This document shows, piece after piece, positions 8,589-14,961 of a stretch of DNA of 29,721 bases (positions within the stretch are counted from its first letter, which is position 1; every line of letters starts with the position of its first letter). Made by a program: the position numbers and the translations under genes. This stretch comes from JAJDFU01 sp964641965. GTDB taxonomy: Bacteria > Bacteroidota > Bacteroidia > Chitinophagales > Saprospiraceae. The stretch covers positions 1 to 29,721 of the forward strand of contig CAZXLD010000054.1 in the NCBI GenBank assembly GCA_964641965.1. The letters run 5' to 3'. Under the pieces are notes generated by a model. The model was not told where the DNA came from. It made no database searches and saw only the letters and a program-made list of their open reading frames with translations.

Positions 8589-9102
8589 GCCGGACGGGAG
8601 ACCTTTCCCTTTGAGTGAGATTGATGGCATAACAAGCGTTACAGGCCGTATGACCGGTGTTCCCCATCCGGGATTCCAAAAGCTTGAAACCAGCAGCCTG
8701 GTATAAGCGATTGGCTTTTTGCATGCGCTCCACGGTTTCGAGATAACAAGTGGTATATCCAAAAGAGCGGGCTTTTTCCAACGCCATATTCAGGAGCTTT
8801 TGTCCCATACCCTTTCCTCTTGCTTCCGGGTAGAAGTACATTTTCTTCAATTCGCAGACCGAATCCTCGCCTCCGGGCAAGGGACCGATCCCAGCTCCCC
8901 CACAGACTTTGCCTTGTTCATTTAGCAAAACAAAATAAGCAGCTCGACTCGTGGAATAGGTCTCGTACATATAATCGACCTCCGGATCTTCGATGGAATA
9001 CCCTTCGCCCACACAATCGAATTCAGTCATTACGGTGCGGATCAGCTTAGCTAGGGCTGGATCATCTTCTTTTTGGATGAAGCGGATCTGGAATTCAGAC
9101 AT
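8536..9102 (-). CDS. GNAT-family N-acetyltransferase
   Basis: A 188-residue single-domain acetyltransferase. Acetyl-CoA binding motif A is clear: LKKMYFYPEARGKGMGQKLL, with R95-G-K-G-M-G100 as the R/QxxGxG/A pyrophosphate loop, followed by ALEKARSFGYTTCYLET and the NRLYQAAGFKLLE motif B segment. The C-terminus has GHTACNACYAINL, a Cys-x2-Cys pattern near the end of the fold. The substrate cannot be read from the sequence. ATG 9100-9102 gives MSEFQIRFIQ, where the domain starts; an in-frame ATG 27 bp further upstream (MIDGLTTKI) adds nothing recognisable. The last 53 bp overlap rfbB tail to tail. A 500-bp repeat island separates it from the UbiA-like gene. Confidence 0.88.
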   Translation of the reverse strand: MSEFQIRFIQKEDDPALAKLIRTVMTEFDCVGEGYSIEDPEVDYMYETYSTSRAAYFVLLNEQGKVCGGAGIGPLPGGEDSVCELKKMYFYPEARGKGMGQKLLNMALEKARSFGYTTCYLETVERMQKANRLYQAAGFKLLESRMGNTGHTACNACYAINLTQRERSPVRPTDPDNAPDSIPGMLQK

Positions 9103-9162
9103 GATTTTAGTTGTGAGTCCGTCAATCAATTGAATAGATAATATACTCGATACTCGCTGCGC

Positions 9163-9185
9163 GATGCTAGCGCCTTGCGGCGCGA
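9163..9185. repeat. GC-rich hairpin module, copy 1
   Basis: A 23-bp segment with the imperfect stem GCGCC-ttgc-GGCGC preceded by TGCTAG. It matches 9312-9334 at 20 of 23 positions. In an RNA it would form a short stable stem. Confidence 0.6.
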
Positions 9186-9311
9186 AGCTCGATGCTCAAT
9201 GCTCGATGGACGGCGGACGATGGACGGACAACCTATATCAGGGACGTGCACCATCTGCCATTTGCCACTCGCCACTTCACTCCCCCATTCGTCATTCGTC
9301 ATTCGATGCGC

Positions 9312-9334
9312 GTTGCTAGCGCCTTATGGCGCGA
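9312..9334. repeat. GC-rich hairpin module, copy 2
   Basis: The second copy of the 23-bp module: TGCTAG followed by GCGCC-ttat-GGCGC. Differences from copy 1 fall mainly in the loop (ttgc against ttat), so the stem is preserved. Confidence 0.6.
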
Positions 9335-9477
9335 TACTTGAAGCTTGATGCTAGATACTCGAAACTCGATGCTGTAGATGCTCACTTCGCCGAAGCTATT
9401 GACCTACGTACGATACTGGATACTCGATACTTGCCTAATCGAAAATTGACCATTGAAAATTGAAAATCCAGCCCCCA

Positions 9478-9631
9478 CCACTCGTCATTTGCCACTCGAA
9501 ATTCGCCAATCGCCAATCGCCAATCGCCATTCGCCACTCCCAACTCCGCATCCCGCACTCGTCACTCGACATTCGACACTTGCAATTTGCCATTCGCCGT
9601 TTGCCATTTGTCATTCGAAAATCGTCATTAT
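9478..9631. repeat. 22-unit uninterrupted heptamer array, consensus NCANTYG
   Basis: Twenty-two consecutive 7-bp units run with no insertion or deletion. Position 5 is T in 21 of 22 units and position 7 is G in most; positions 1 and 4 vary freely. Units include CCAATCG three times in a row, CCATTCG and TCATTCG. Because 7 is not a multiple of 3, every reading frame passes through the same 21-nt cycle, which keeps all frames open and produces false heptad-like reading frames. Confidence 0.85.
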
Positions 9632-10498
9632 ACATACCCCAACCGCTTGAAGCACCAGTGTACCGTCCAGGAAGAACGTATAGTAGTAATCCGAAATACC
9701 CGGACGACTTTTAACAATAAGAAATGCAGCTGCCAGGTAGGATGGTAGAAATCCGATCATGGCATTCCATGAATACCAATCCAGTCGAGCTTGAATATAA
9801 ACCAATAAGATCGAACAAACCAAGGTCATCAGCGCCAGTAGTTTACTGTCCCGAATACCAATTTGGCCAGGTAGCGTTTTGACAGGCATGCGACGGTCCA
9901 ACTCCAGGTCACGGATATCAAAGGGTAACGTAATGGCAAAAAGAAACAGGATCCGTTCCGGTAATTGGAGGAGGGTGGAATAATTTCCAGCCAAGCCCCA
10001 TTCGATAGCCATTCCCCTGCTGGTCAGGAGGGTCCAGACTATTGCGATTAGGAAAATCTTTATAAATGGAACGTCGCGCAACCGTTTGTTTTTCCAGATC
10101 GGTAAAATATATGATATGCTAATTAGAATAGGTGCCAGAAGGAAAAGTTGGGTTGCAGAAAGAAGTTGAGTCCAACAATAGATGGCAATCAAAAACCCCA
10201 AACCAGTTAACCCGATAATAATCCATTTTAATTGTTGAATATGCTCAAAACGAGGGGAGAGCGCCTCGTTCCGGTGCCGGTGCAGACTAATTAACCGATG
10301 CGCCCCGTATTGCACTAGTGTGCCGCAGAAAATAAACCCAGGATAAAACCAATTAAACCGATGGCCCAGGAGCAAATACTGGGTGAGTATTACATGTCCA
10401 AATGCAGCTAAAGCCATCCACAGATTACCGTACAGCAACAAATGGAAAACTGTGGTCCCTACCTTTCTGACAGAGCGTTTCTCTGTAGCCAATTGCAA
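9611..10498 (-). CDS. UbiA-like integral membrane protein (putative prenyltransferase relative)
   Basis: A 295-residue protein with about eight hydrophobic helices. The second aspartate motif of the UbiA superfamily is visible as D194-x2-D197-x3-D201 (LPFDIRDLELDR), followed by KTLPGQIG, similar to the D...D..KS/T.P...G pattern of UbiA enzymes. The first motif (NDxxD) is not present where expected; the first cytoplasmic loop reads YGAHRLISLHRHRN instead. It may therefore be an inactive or altered family member rather than a known quinone or lipid prenyltransferase. It begins 11 bp after the M42 peptidase stop, so the two are probably co-transcribed. Its last codons (MTIFE and TGA) come from the neighbouring heptamer array, so the C-terminus has probably been rewritten by the repeat. 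Confidence 0.75.
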   Translation of the reverse strand: MQLATEKRSVRKVGTTVFHLLLYGNLWMALAAFGHVILTQYLLLGHRFNWFYPGFIFCGTLVQYGAHRLISLHRHRNEALSPRFEHIQQLKWIIIGLTGLGFLIAIYCWTQLLSATQLFLLAPILISISYILPIWKNKRLRDVPFIKIFLIAIVWTLLTSRGMAIEWGLAGNYSTLLQLPERILFLFAITLPFDIRDLELDRRMPVKTLPGQIGIRDSKLLALMTLVCSILLVYIQARLDWYSWNAMIGFLPSYLAAAFLIVKSRPGISDYYYTFFLDGTLVLQAVGVCIMTIFE

Positions 10499-10509
10499 TG
10501 TATTTCCAG

Positions 10510-11589
10510 CTAGAAATACTTAAAGTTATGTTGATTCTCGATCCGAAGCAGGGTTTCGTAAATTAACCGGATTACATTCTCCACATCTTCTTTATGCGCC
10601 ATTTCCACGGTGGTATGCATGTAGCGTAACGGAATTGAGATCAATGCGGAAGGTACGCCTCCGTTGGAATAAGCGAAGGCATCTGTATCGGTTCCGGTCC
10701 GGCGGGAGGCAGCTTCTCGTTGGAAGGGGATTTCCTTGGTTTCCGCAGTCTCAATAATCAGTTGCAGCAATTTGTTGTGTACGGCAGGCGCATAGGTAAC
10801 GGTGGGGCCATTTCCACATTTTACATCACCCTGTTTTTGAGGGCTTACCAGCGGTGTATGCGTGTCGTGTGTTACATCCGTGACGATAGCTACATTGGGT
10901 TGAATCGTATGGGCGATCATCTCCGCTCCTCGAAGTCCGATTTCTTCCTGTACGGAATTAACGATGTAGAGTGAATACGGAAGATCAACTGCATTTTCCT
11001 TTAGCAAACGGGCTACTTCGGCTATGCAAAAGCCCCCCATTCGGTTGTCAAGTGCCCGACCGGTGTAAAATCGGTCATTGAGGATAGAAAGTTCATCTTC
11101 ATAAGTGATTACACTGCCTACGTGGATGCCCATCTCCAGCACCTCTTCCTTGTCTTTGGCCCCCACGTCGATGAAAATATTTTCCACCTTGGGTGTGAGC
11201 TTGGCATCCTCCCCGTGGCGCATATGTATAGCCGGCCAGCCGAATACACCTTTGACGATTCCTTTGGCCGTATGGATGTTCACTTTTTTGGAAGGAGCAA
11301 TGATGTGATCGGAACCGCCATTGCGGATCACATGGATAAACCCTTTCTCTGAAATGTGATGTACAAACCAGGAGATCTCGTCGGCATGGCCTTCAATGAC
11401 TACCTTGAATTCTTGTCCTGGGTTGATCACCCCATACACAGTACCATAATTGTCCAAATGGGTTTCCTGGACAAAAGAGCGGATGTATTCCAGCCAAATT
11501 TGCTGGCCCTGACTTTCGAAGCCGGTCGGAGAAGCATTGTTGAGGTATCTAAATAGAAACTGTTCGGATTCGGGAGTTAGAATGGACAT
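10510..11589 (-). CDS. M42-family metallo-aminopeptidase
   Basis: A 359-residue cytoplasmic peptidase of the M42 (glutamyl aminopeptidase / FrvX / TET) family that trims N-terminal residues from peptides using two metal ions. The metal-ligand pattern is complete: His68 (EGHADE), Asp181 (RALDNR, bridging), Glu215-Glu216 (VQEEIG, base and ligand), Asp238 (VTDVTHD) and His325 (YMHTTVE). The length is normal for the family, which usually forms dodecamers. The start ATG gives MSILTPESEQFLFRYL, the expected N-terminus. A TAnnTTTG promoter lies 47 nt upstream. The UbiA-like gene follows after 11 bp. Some older annotations call this family endoglucanase or cellulase M; the metal motifs make peptidase the better name. 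Confidence 0.93.
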   Translation of the reverse strand: MSILTPESEQFLFRYLNNASPTGFESQGQQIWLEYIRSFVQETHLDNYGTVYGVINPGQEFKVVIEGHADEISWFVHHISEKGFIHVIRNGGSDHIIAPSKKVNIHTAKGIVKGVFGWPAIHMRHGEDAKLTPKVENIFIDVGAKDKEEVLEMGIHVGSVITYEDELSILNDRFYTGRALDNRMGGFCIAEVARLLKENAVDLPYSLYIVNSVQEEIGLRGAEMIAHTIQPNVAIVTDVTHDTHTPLVSPQKQGDVKCGNGPTVTYAPAVHNKLLQLIIETAETKEIPFQREAASRRTGTDTDAFAYSNGGVPSALISIPLRYMHTTVEMAHKEDVENVIRLIYETLLRIENQHNFKYF

Positions 11590-11635
11590 GGATGCTGAAT
11601 TGCAAAATTTTGAGAATCGATTTTTTTATAGAGGG

Positions 11636-11643
11636 CAAATGTA
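11636..11643 (-). promoter_or_regulatory. -7 promoter box (TACATTTG) of the M42 peptidase gene
   Basis: TACATTTG on the minus strand matches TAnnTTTG and lies in the 78-bp gap between pyrE and the peptidase gene, 47 nt before the ATG. No clear -33 element is visible. Confidence 0.45.
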
Positions 11644-11667
11644 AGCATTCGCCTACACTGAATCAGG

Positions 11668-12294
11668 TCATGGCCAATTCGTCGGATCTAATCTCCATTG
11701 TTGTAAGGTCTCCAGATCTTTTGCCTGGATGTATTGGAGTTGTGCCGCTTGCTCGAGCAATACCGAATAGGTCGTCAGGGTTTCCCAAAGGCAGTTTGCT
11801 TCCTGGAAGCGGCGTATAGCTTCTCGGAAACCATAACTGAAAATGGCCATAACGCCAACTACTTGTGCCCCGCCTTCCCGCAGGGCCTCCACTGCTTTCA
11901 GACTGCTACCGCCGGTGCTGATCAAATCTTCTATAACGAGCACCGGCAGGTCGGGCACCAGATGGCCTTCAATCTGGTTTTGCCGGCCGTGTTCCTTGGG
12001 TTTTGAGCGCACATATAAGAAGGGGAGTTTTAGACGGTGAGCCAACAGTGCTCCATGAGCGATTCCAGCTGTAGCCACACCGGCTATTTGCCCGAAATCA
12101 GGAAAGGATAGTGCCTTTTCCTGAAACCCTTCCACTAATTCGCCCCGGATATTCGGATAAGAAAGCAGTAAGCGATTGTCACAATAAATCGGAGATTTGA
12201 GGCCGGAAGCCCAGGTGAAAGGGGCTTCGGGGCTTAGTTTGACCGCCCCGACCTCCAATAGTCGGGTGGCCAACCGTTGGGCAATGTTTTCCAT
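11668..12294 (-). CDS. pyrE: Orotate phosphoribosyltransferase
   Basis: A 208-residue type I phosphoribosyltransferase that joins orotate and PRPP to form OMP, the fifth step of pyrimidine synthesis. The PRPP motif VLVIEDLISTGGSS (acidic pair, then TGGS) is clear. FTWASGLKSPIYCDNR is the N-terminal orotate/PRPP loop signature, and YVRSKPKEHGRQNQIEG is the flexible catalytic loop. Start and length fit the family. It is divergent from the Nudix gene with an 87-bp intergenic region, where the best minus-strand box (TGCCTTTG at 12308-12315) has one mismatch to TAnnTTTG. Confidence 0.95.
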   Translation of the reverse strand: MENIAQRLATRLLEVGAVKLSPEAPFTWASGLKSPIYCDNRLLLSYPNIRGELVEGFQEKALSFPDFGQIAGVATAGIAHGALLAHRLKLPFLYVRSKPKEHGRQNQIEGHLVPDLPVLVIEDLISTGGSSLKAVEALREGGAQVVGVMAIFSYGFREAIRRFQEANCLWETLTTYSVLLEQAAQLQYIQAKDLETLQQWRLDPTNWP

Positions 12295-12381
12295 GCGCCG
12301 TTATTTTCAAAGGCATGACGGCCGTGAATGGTTTGATTGTGCTTTCCTATCTTGCCGACCGTTCCATCAATAGCAGGCTGA

Positions 12382-13014
12382 ATGTACAAAATCCATATTA
12401 ACGAAACCCCCTTATTGCTGCTCGAGCCTCAAGAAGCCGCCCAATATGTTCCCTCCGAAGCACATTTGATCGCCCGATATACCGGAAAGCCGAAACATAT
12501 TTTACAGTACGTAGATCTACTGGAGAAAAACCGGCGTTTCCAGCAGGTCATCCTTTATTATGATACGCTCGACCAGCTCTGGAACGATTTTCAATCTCAT
12601 TTTGAACGCGTAGAAGCAGCAGGGGGAGTCGTTCGTAATCCGGATGGTCAAGTCCTGGTCATTTTTCGAAGAGGGTTCTGGGATCTACCTAAAGGCAAAA
12701 TCGATGCAGGGGAAAGCCCGGAAGAAGCTGCTGTAAGAGAGGTTAAAGAAGAGACTGGATTGAACCAGGTTGTTCGTCAGGACTTGCTCATGCCAACTTA
12801 TCACACCTATCGGGAGAAAGGACGGCGGATCCTAAAATGCACGCATTGGTATGGGATGGATTCGACCCAGGAAGAATTAAAGCCACAAGCCGAAGAAAAC
12901 ATAGAACTGGCGGAGTGGAGGATGCCAGGGCCTTTCCTGGCAGACCATCCGAGGATGCATGCCAATGTAGAGGAGCTGCTGCACTTTAGTATAGATAAGA
13001 AATTTTTAACATGA
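12382..13014 (+). CDS. Nudix hydrolase with an N-terminal extension
   Basis: A 210-residue protein. The Nudix box is perfect from Gly105 to Leu127: GKIDAGE, seven residues, then REVKEETGL (GX5EX7REUXEEXGU), which binds the metal and cleaves nucleoside-diphosphate-linked substrates. The first ~78 residues form a separate small domain (MYKIHINETPLLLL and on) before the Nudix fold starts at AAGGVVRNPDGQVLVIFR. This arrangement is common in Bacteroidota Nudix proteins with unassigned substrate. FWDLPKGKID before the box resembles diadenosine polyphosphate or polyphosphate hydrolases. It is divergent from pyrE. The TATCTTG at 12348-12354 is a weak promoter candidate 28 nt before the ATG. Confidence 0.9.
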   Translation: MYKIHINETPLLLLEPQEAAQYVPSEAHLIARYTGKPKHILQYVDLLEKNRRFQQVILYYDTLDQLWNDFQSHFERVEAAGGVVRNPDGQVLVIFRRGFWDLPKGKIDAGESPEEAAVREVKEETGLNQVVRQDLLMPTYHTYREKGRRILKCTHWYGMDSTQEELKPQAEENIELAEWRMPGPFLADHPRMHANVEELLHFSIDKKFLT

Positions 13015-13181
13015 AAGGGCTGTGGAAACTAGCCCATCAACAGCTCCTAAAGAGTGAATGCACGACAAATACGAGGATAAGGAAAGGACATTTGCCAAAA
13101 ATCGGCCGAGTTTCCGTTTTTCAATGAACCTAAATTATCCCGTCTTTATTTACAGGAAAACTTGGTGTAAATCTCTCTACC

Positions 13182-13550
13182 ATGCCCGCTATTCTTAAAA
13201 CCATCGCCTGCTTTCTGCTCCTTACAGGTAGCTTGCTATCGGGGAAAGCCCAATCCATCGGCCTGGAAGCCAATAACGATGTGCCACTCGAATTCGCTGA
13301 AAAGTCCAGCTTTTCCCTCTATGCAGATCAGGATCCTCGAATTTTTTACATTGATTTTGAAACCATCAGTGCCAAGATTGAAACCGTAGTCATTGAAGAT
13401 CGCGAAGGCACGAGGGTATGGGAAGCCAATGTGTTTGACCTGCCCGGAAATGCAATCTACGAATTGACCCTGCATCACCTCGCTCCGGGGCAGTATAATA
13501 TCAAGCTAAAGATGTTTAACCAGGAACTCACCCAAGATCTATTTCTCTAG
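13182..13550 (+). CDS. Small secreted protein, unknown function
   Basis: A 122-residue protein starting with a Sec signal peptide: MPAILKTIACFLLLTGSLLS followed by GKAQ, with likely cleavage after about residue 23. The mature part of roughly 100 residues is predicted by eye to be a single beta-sandwich: alternating strands such as ETVVIEDREGTRVWEANVFD, then LTLHHLAPGQYNIKLKMFN. This pattern (DxxGxxV, then LxPGxYxIxL) resembles secretion-associated or adhesin-like Ig-type domains of Bacteroidota, including type IX secretion C-terminal domains, but it is not clearly one of them. It converges with the DUF4340-like gene, with 9 bp between stops. The 167 bp upstream contain a weak stem GGGCT/AGCCC at 13017-13035 and no clear promoter. 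Confidence 0.7.
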   Translation: MPAILKTIACFLLLTGSLLSGKAQSIGLEANNDVPLEFAEKSSFSLYADQDPRIFYIDFETISAKIETVVIEDREGTRVWEANVFDLPGNAIYELTLHHLAPGQYNIKLKMFNQELTQDLFL

Positions 13551-13559
13551 CCATTCCCA

Positions 13560-14486
13560 TTAATTTTCCAGCTCCAACAGCCCGGGAGGAAGGCTATCCC
13601 GATGGAACAGGTCCGGGAGTTGAATTCGAAGGGAATCCACTGGATAATATAAGTTGGGCCTGCTACTTGATTCCAGGAAAAAAATTGCCTGGCTGGTGTC
13701 TCGCAGTACCGAGAGCCATTGTAGCTCCCGATTCTGATCGATGAGTTCCAACTGCCAGAACGCCGGCGGATCTTCCTGCACGGGCAACGGTTGGTCCAAC
13801 GGCAAGGAATTGAGATTGGCTATGAAACGGGAAAAAGAAGCTTTGTTTAAAGCCGGTTCCCAACTGATTCCGGTGTTAGTCCAGGTGAACGCTTCCTTAT
13901 CTGCATACAGGATTCGCACACTCTGGTACAAATCCAGGTCGGTAGGTAGTTCGAGTTGAAAGACCGGACGATACACTTGGGATGGCTGGTTTAAGCGTTG
14001 AGCCTGTTCTTCCGAAACCAGGAACAAGGCCTCTTCTCCTTCCACACGCGCCAGAGCAGTATCCGCTTTTTCGATGGAGCCCGGGCAGGATAGCCAGAAT
14101 CGTCGCAGGTCGGCTTGCTGCGATCTGACGCGTACCTGAATTCCTGGATGATCTTCGGGTGGAAATTCGGTTTGTAAAGAGCTATTCGGCTGGACTAGGC
14201 CATAGGTCTGGAGATGGTGCAAAACCCGTAAGAGTTCTTCGACTCTGGGTTGGTCGGCTACCTGGTGAATACCTTTATCGGTGAGTATCCAGCGACCCGA
14301 CTCGCGGGTTAGCTGATAGGGACGTGAGCCACACGGCTGTATTTCAATACTGGCGAGCTGATTGGTGTCAATTGGAATCAAAACCGGATCGATACTATCC
14401 GAACTGGGTTCAAAAAACCAGTAGCGATACGCCAACAGGCTCAATACAAAAAGGGTAAACAGGAAGACTAGCCGGTATTGTTTCAT
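13560..14486 (-). CDS. DUF4340-like membrane-anchored protein
   Basis: A 308-residue protein with one N-terminal membrane anchor (MKQYRLVFLFTLFVLSLLAY) and a large extracytoplasmic part. The repeated pattern ILIPIDTNQLASIEIQ, YQLTRESGRWILTD and a second similar module near residues 190-230 (SVRILYADKEAFTWTNTGISW) agrees with DUF4340, a family with ~70-residue beta repeats often found near ABC-type gliding or export complexes (GldG/MlaD-like contexts). No such genes are adjacent here. The start is ATG 14484-14486; the upstream in-frame TTG at 14492 adds only two residues. A near-consensus box TACTTTTA (14516-14523, minus) lies 29 nt upstream. Confidence 0.7.
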   Translation of the reverse strand: MKQYRLVFLFTLFVLSLLAYRYWFFEPSSDSIDPVLIPIDTNQLASIEIQPCGSRPYQLTRESGRWILTDKGIHQVADQPRVEELLRVLHHLQTYGLVQPNSSLQTEFPPEDHPGIQVRVRSQQADLRRFWLSCPGSIEKADTALARVEGEEALFLVSEEQAQRLNQPSQVYRPVFQLELPTDLDLYQSVRILYADKEAFTWTNTGISWEPALNKASFSRFIANLNSLPLDQPLPVQEDPPAFWQLELIDQNRELQWLSVLRDTSQAIFFLESSSRPNLYYPVDSLRIQLPDLFHRDSLPPGLLELEN

Positions 14487-14585
14487 GGGCAAACCCCTTC
14501 AACAGATTAACAGGCTAAAAGTAGGTATAGATTTTCGAAGTAAAAATGGGTATTTGACTCTGCTCAGGGGGCGGTAGGCAATTCG

Positions 14586-14786
14586 CTAATGATTCGTTCT
14601 CTTTCTTGGGTTGGATAGCGGTGTTGGAAAAGGGGGAATAGGATGTGATTCCTTTTCCAAATCCCGAAGGAGTGCTTGCCGGGTTTTTTCTACCGGCCGT
14701 TGATTGTCCAATACCTGCTTCAGGAGCGCAGCTTTTTTATTGTCCATCCAGAAACAAAGTCCTGAAATCTCTTTTATCCCTTTCAT
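14586..14786 (-). CDS. Possible small protein (66 aa), N-terminus reminiscent of bacterial eRF1-like/host-attachment proteins
   Basis: An open frame of 66 codons from ATG 14784-14786. The segment ISGLCFWMDNKKAALLK resembles the first strand of the baeRF/host-attachment family (pattern GxWxDxxxAxLI), after which the sequence becomes charged and proline-rich and stops. If real, it is a truncated or reduced member; if not, it is noise. In favour: normal amino acid composition for the first 45 residues, an ATG, and an 11-bp inverted repeat 9 bp upstream. Against: no promoter match and a low-quality C-terminus (PIPPFPTPLSNPRKRTNH). Confidence 0.35.
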   Translation of the reverse strand: MKGIKEISGLCFWMDNKKAALLKQVLDNQRPVEKTRQALLRDLEKESHPIPPFPTPLSNPRKRTNH

Positions 14787-14795
14787 GTTTTTTGT

Positions 14796-14826
14796 TTTCC
14801 AGAATGGCTGACAAGCATTCTGGAAA
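14796..14826. promoter_or_regulatory. Perfect 11-bp inverted repeat (possible operator or 5' hairpin)
   Basis: TTTCCAGAATG at 14796-14806 and CATTCTGGAAA at 14816-14826 are exact reverse complements separated by 9 nt. The repeat is 9 bp upstream of the small ORF start. The 20-bp centre-to-centre spacing is about two helical turns, which suits a dimeric repressor; as RNA it would form a strong hairpin. Confidence 0.5.
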
Positions 14827-14961
14827 CAAGTTGAACAAATAAAAGAGCTGGTACAAGTAGGGAGGGCAGGGATTCAATCCCAATTCGTAAATCCAGATAA
14901 AAGAATGCAGGAAACTTGAAAAATAAATAGGTTAAAATCAATCCTTTAAATAGGGTTGGTG

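Larger units (their letters stand above)
9156..9631. repeat. Large composite island of degenerate heptamer repeats
   Basis: Almost all of the 508-bp space between the GNAT gene and the UbiA-like gene is built of 7-bp units in several dialects. Examples are CTCGATG (9188-9208), GATGGAC (9205-9232), CCATTCG (9251-9305), TACTCGA (9335-9376), CGATACT (9411-9431), AAAATTG (9435-9469) and a 22-unit NCANTYG run (9478-9631). Two GC-rich hairpins interrupt them. Read on the minus strand, the order NCANTYG-complement array, ATTTTCA core, AGTATC units, hairpin matches the island at 21105-21300. The last three units encode the end and stop codon of the UbiA-like protein. No gene is supported here: the apparent reading frames are artefacts of the periodic sequence. 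Confidence 0.85.

Noticed and set aside
9478..9631. CRISPR array
   Set aside because: Units are 7 bp, degenerate and contiguous; there are no 25-40 bp repeats with unique spacers and no cas gene.
9103..9640. Insertion sequence or MITE in the repeat islands
   Set aside because: No transposase, no terminal inverted repeats bounding the whole island and no target-site duplication found; the internal hairpins alone are not enough.
9435..9714. Overlapping open frames of 65-84 codons on both strands with peptides like HSPLPTPHPALVTRHS
   Set aside because: They come from the heptamer array: 7-bp periodicity gives a 21-nt cycle, so every frame stays open and shows the same false heptad peptide.
14869..14881. 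GGGATTCAATCCC, resembling a tRNA T-arm
   Set aside because: The loop register does not fit TTCRANY with a 5-bp stem, and no acceptor, D or anticodon arm can be placed around it.
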